This document shows, piece after piece, positions 13,401-13,688 of a stretch of 13,688 bases of DNA. A model generated the notes under the pieces. That model did not search any database. It was not told where the DNA came from and saw only the letters and a list, made by a program, of their open reading frames with translations. How positions within the stretch are numbered: the stretch's first letter is position 1; each line of letters starts with the position of its first letter. Source of the stretch: Eubacteriales Family XIII. Incertae Sedis bacterium (GTDB lineage Bacteria > Bacillota > Clostridia > Peptostreptococcales > Anaerovoracaceae); contig JAIRSA010000081.1 in assembly GCA_031255695.1 (NCBI GenBank), forward strand, positions 1 through 13,688, given 5' to 3'. Position numbers and translations under genes: made by a program.

Positions 13401-13688
13401 GGCCTTCATACCGCAGCAATATATAGAGGACGAGATCCTGAAGCTTCAGATGTACAAGAAGATAGCGTATGTGGACACGGAAGAGGACGAGCGCGACGTG
13501 GTCGACGAGTTCATCGACAGGTTCGGGGATGTCCCGCCCGCGACGATCAACCTCATAAAGATCGCCAGGATACGCGCTGCGGCGAAGCGGGCGGGGATAG
13601 TGCGCGTCAGGGAGTCGCAGCGGAAGTATATCTTCGAGCTGCGCGCCGACGCGCCCATAGGCCCGGACGACATAAAACGGCTGAAATC
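10402..13688 (+). CDS. mfd: Transcription-repair coupling factor Mfd (3' end cut by window)
   Basis: An ATPase that removes stalled RNA polymerase from DNA lesions and recruits UvrA. The first 1095 codons are present with no stop before the window end; homologues have about 1150-1180 residues, so roughly the last part of the C-terminal UvrA-binding/autoinhibitory domain is missing. Domains in order: UvrB-like N-terminal region with FSLRGGILDIF (157-167), linker, RNA-polymerase-interacting CarD-like domain from about 471 (KGDYVVHENHGVGKF), then RecG-like helicase with P-loop GDVGYGKT (623-630), DEEQ (724-727), SATP (750-753) and QLRGRVGR (893-900), the translocation motif region near 934-957, and the start of the C-terminal domain. 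ATG10402 (ATGAGTAG overlap with the pth stop) is the only ATG/GTG/TTG start after the in-frame stop at 10342; the N-terminus is some 20 residues shorter than in Bacillus Mfd. Confidence 0.97.
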   Translation, partial: MSRAGRGGAKTIHVAGLADAQIAPYAARELAGCGRQCLIVTASAAKAGELAKTLSFFTSWKIYVIQEEESFFMQYEAKSHGQMEARLEALAALRKGEECIVVAPVSGILKKLPPPSAFDRCRLAMKEGDRIDLGQVKAALTAMGFERAPFVEAKGQFSLRGGILDIFAIDSPMPYRLDLFDDEIDSIKAFDPESQRSESRLGAIEIWPAEQMIVDGAVFQEASAKIGALFDKHIGTAQGDRAAELKARRRQLLDYIASASNLQLLENYIGYFYDDVSHIWDYMDDGVVMLDDPGRLRENVDLIEREAEADFSAMLEKGHCLPEDYGNFSGQRDFEALLRQARLYVFTPFSALPDGIGAISERRSVAARRPPMMNGHMDMLEEELKRYAKRKYKVTIVCSTEERRDGLHEFLSRAELAGAAEIKLGKLSCGMEFPEERRAYLWEGDIFSSPKFRRARGAASKNAAPIKSFTDISKGDYVVHENHGVGKFIGIEQLDIQHVRKDYLKIKYAGEDVLYIPVEQMSLVQKYIGGGDADPKISKLSSNDWKKAKAKAKKDIANMAKELLDVTAARKTRQGYAFSADTVWQKEFEDKFPYTETQDQLRSVESIKRDMERALPMDRLLCGDVGYGKTEVAARAVFKCVADGKQAAILVPTTILANQHYRTFKDRFGDFPFEVEMLSRFRTEKQQAAIIEKLGKGGVDIIVGTHRMLSGDIKFKDLGLLVIDEEQRFGVKHKEIIKAMKKDVDVLTLSATPIPRTLHMSMAGIRDMDIIEEPPEDRYPVQTYVMEQTDDVVKETVRRELDRGGQAYVVYNRVNGIQRVAADIKALVPEAEIAVGHGQMNEQELENVMLDFIEGRYNVLVSTTIIESGIDIPNVNTILIMDAGNFGLSQLYQLRGRVGRSNRMAYAYLLYRKDRMLTEAAEKRMRAIREFTEFGAGFRIAMRDLEIRGAGNLLGTEQHGNMMSIGYELYCKLVDDAVRALEGEVVNPDSEDVSFEIPVTAFIPQQYIEDEILKLQMYKKIAYVDTEEDERDVVDEFIDRFGDVPPATINLIKIARIRAAAKRAGIVRVRESQRKYIFELRADAPIGPDDIKRLK

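Noticed and set aside
12433..13419. 328-residue minus-strand open frame in mfd
   Set aside because: Antisense to the helicase and C-terminal parts of mfd, with no independent support.

Overview
The window is a housekeeping segment of what looks like a GC-rich anaerobic Firmicute of class Clostridia. Gene content and order point there: 5S rRNA, holB, ricT (yaaT), abrB, murA, spoVG, murC, a glmU-like gene, prs, pth (spoVC) and mfd. Most of these sit together near the replication origin in Bacillus subtilis (holB-yaaT-yabA...abrB and spoVG-gcaD-prs-ctc-spoVC...mfd). Here yabA and ctc are missing and two cell-wall genes (murA, murC) are inserted. The AbrB C-terminal Cys pairs, the presence of SpoVG and good Shine-Dalgarno sites also fit. 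Genus cannot be fixed from the sequence. Coding DNA is GC-rich but uses many AUA (Ile) and AGG (Arg) codons.

Layout. 40-202: 5S rRNA and a hairpin/T-tract terminator. 219-2446 (+): holB, a leader full of alternative inverted repeats, a predicted 40-residue membrane peptide, then ricT. 2521-3442 (-): a terminator, abrB with a clear sigma-A promoter, and a DUF948-like membrane protein. 3443-3710 is the divergent control region for that gene and murA. 3711-5039 (+): murA, followed by 527 bases without a gene that begin with a GC-rich tandem array of 35-bp and 51-bp units. 5567-5866 (-): spoVG, divergent from murC (6313-7737, +). 7738-7998: a second, unrelated array that also has a 35-bp period. 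7999-13688 (+): glmU-like, prs, pth and mfd in a probable operon, with mfd cut by the window end.

How the genes fit together. MurA and MurC are the first and third steps of UDP-MurNAc-peptide synthesis, and the GlmU acetyltransferase domain helps make UDP-GlcNAc, the MurA substrate. Prs supplies PRPP. Pth recycles peptidyl-tRNA. HolB belongs to the replisome clamp loader and Mfd couples repair to transcription. RicT, AbrB and SpoVG are regulators of growth transition, development and RNA turnover.

I found no new multi-gene system, phage, IS, CRISPR or defence island. The oddest items are the glmU gene, which encodes only the C-terminal acetyltransferase part with all expected catalytic residues; two intergenic tandem arrays with the same 35-bp period but different sequences; mutually exclusive hairpins before a tiny membrane-protein gene; and promoter-overlapping palindromes upstream of the DUF948-like gene and murC.
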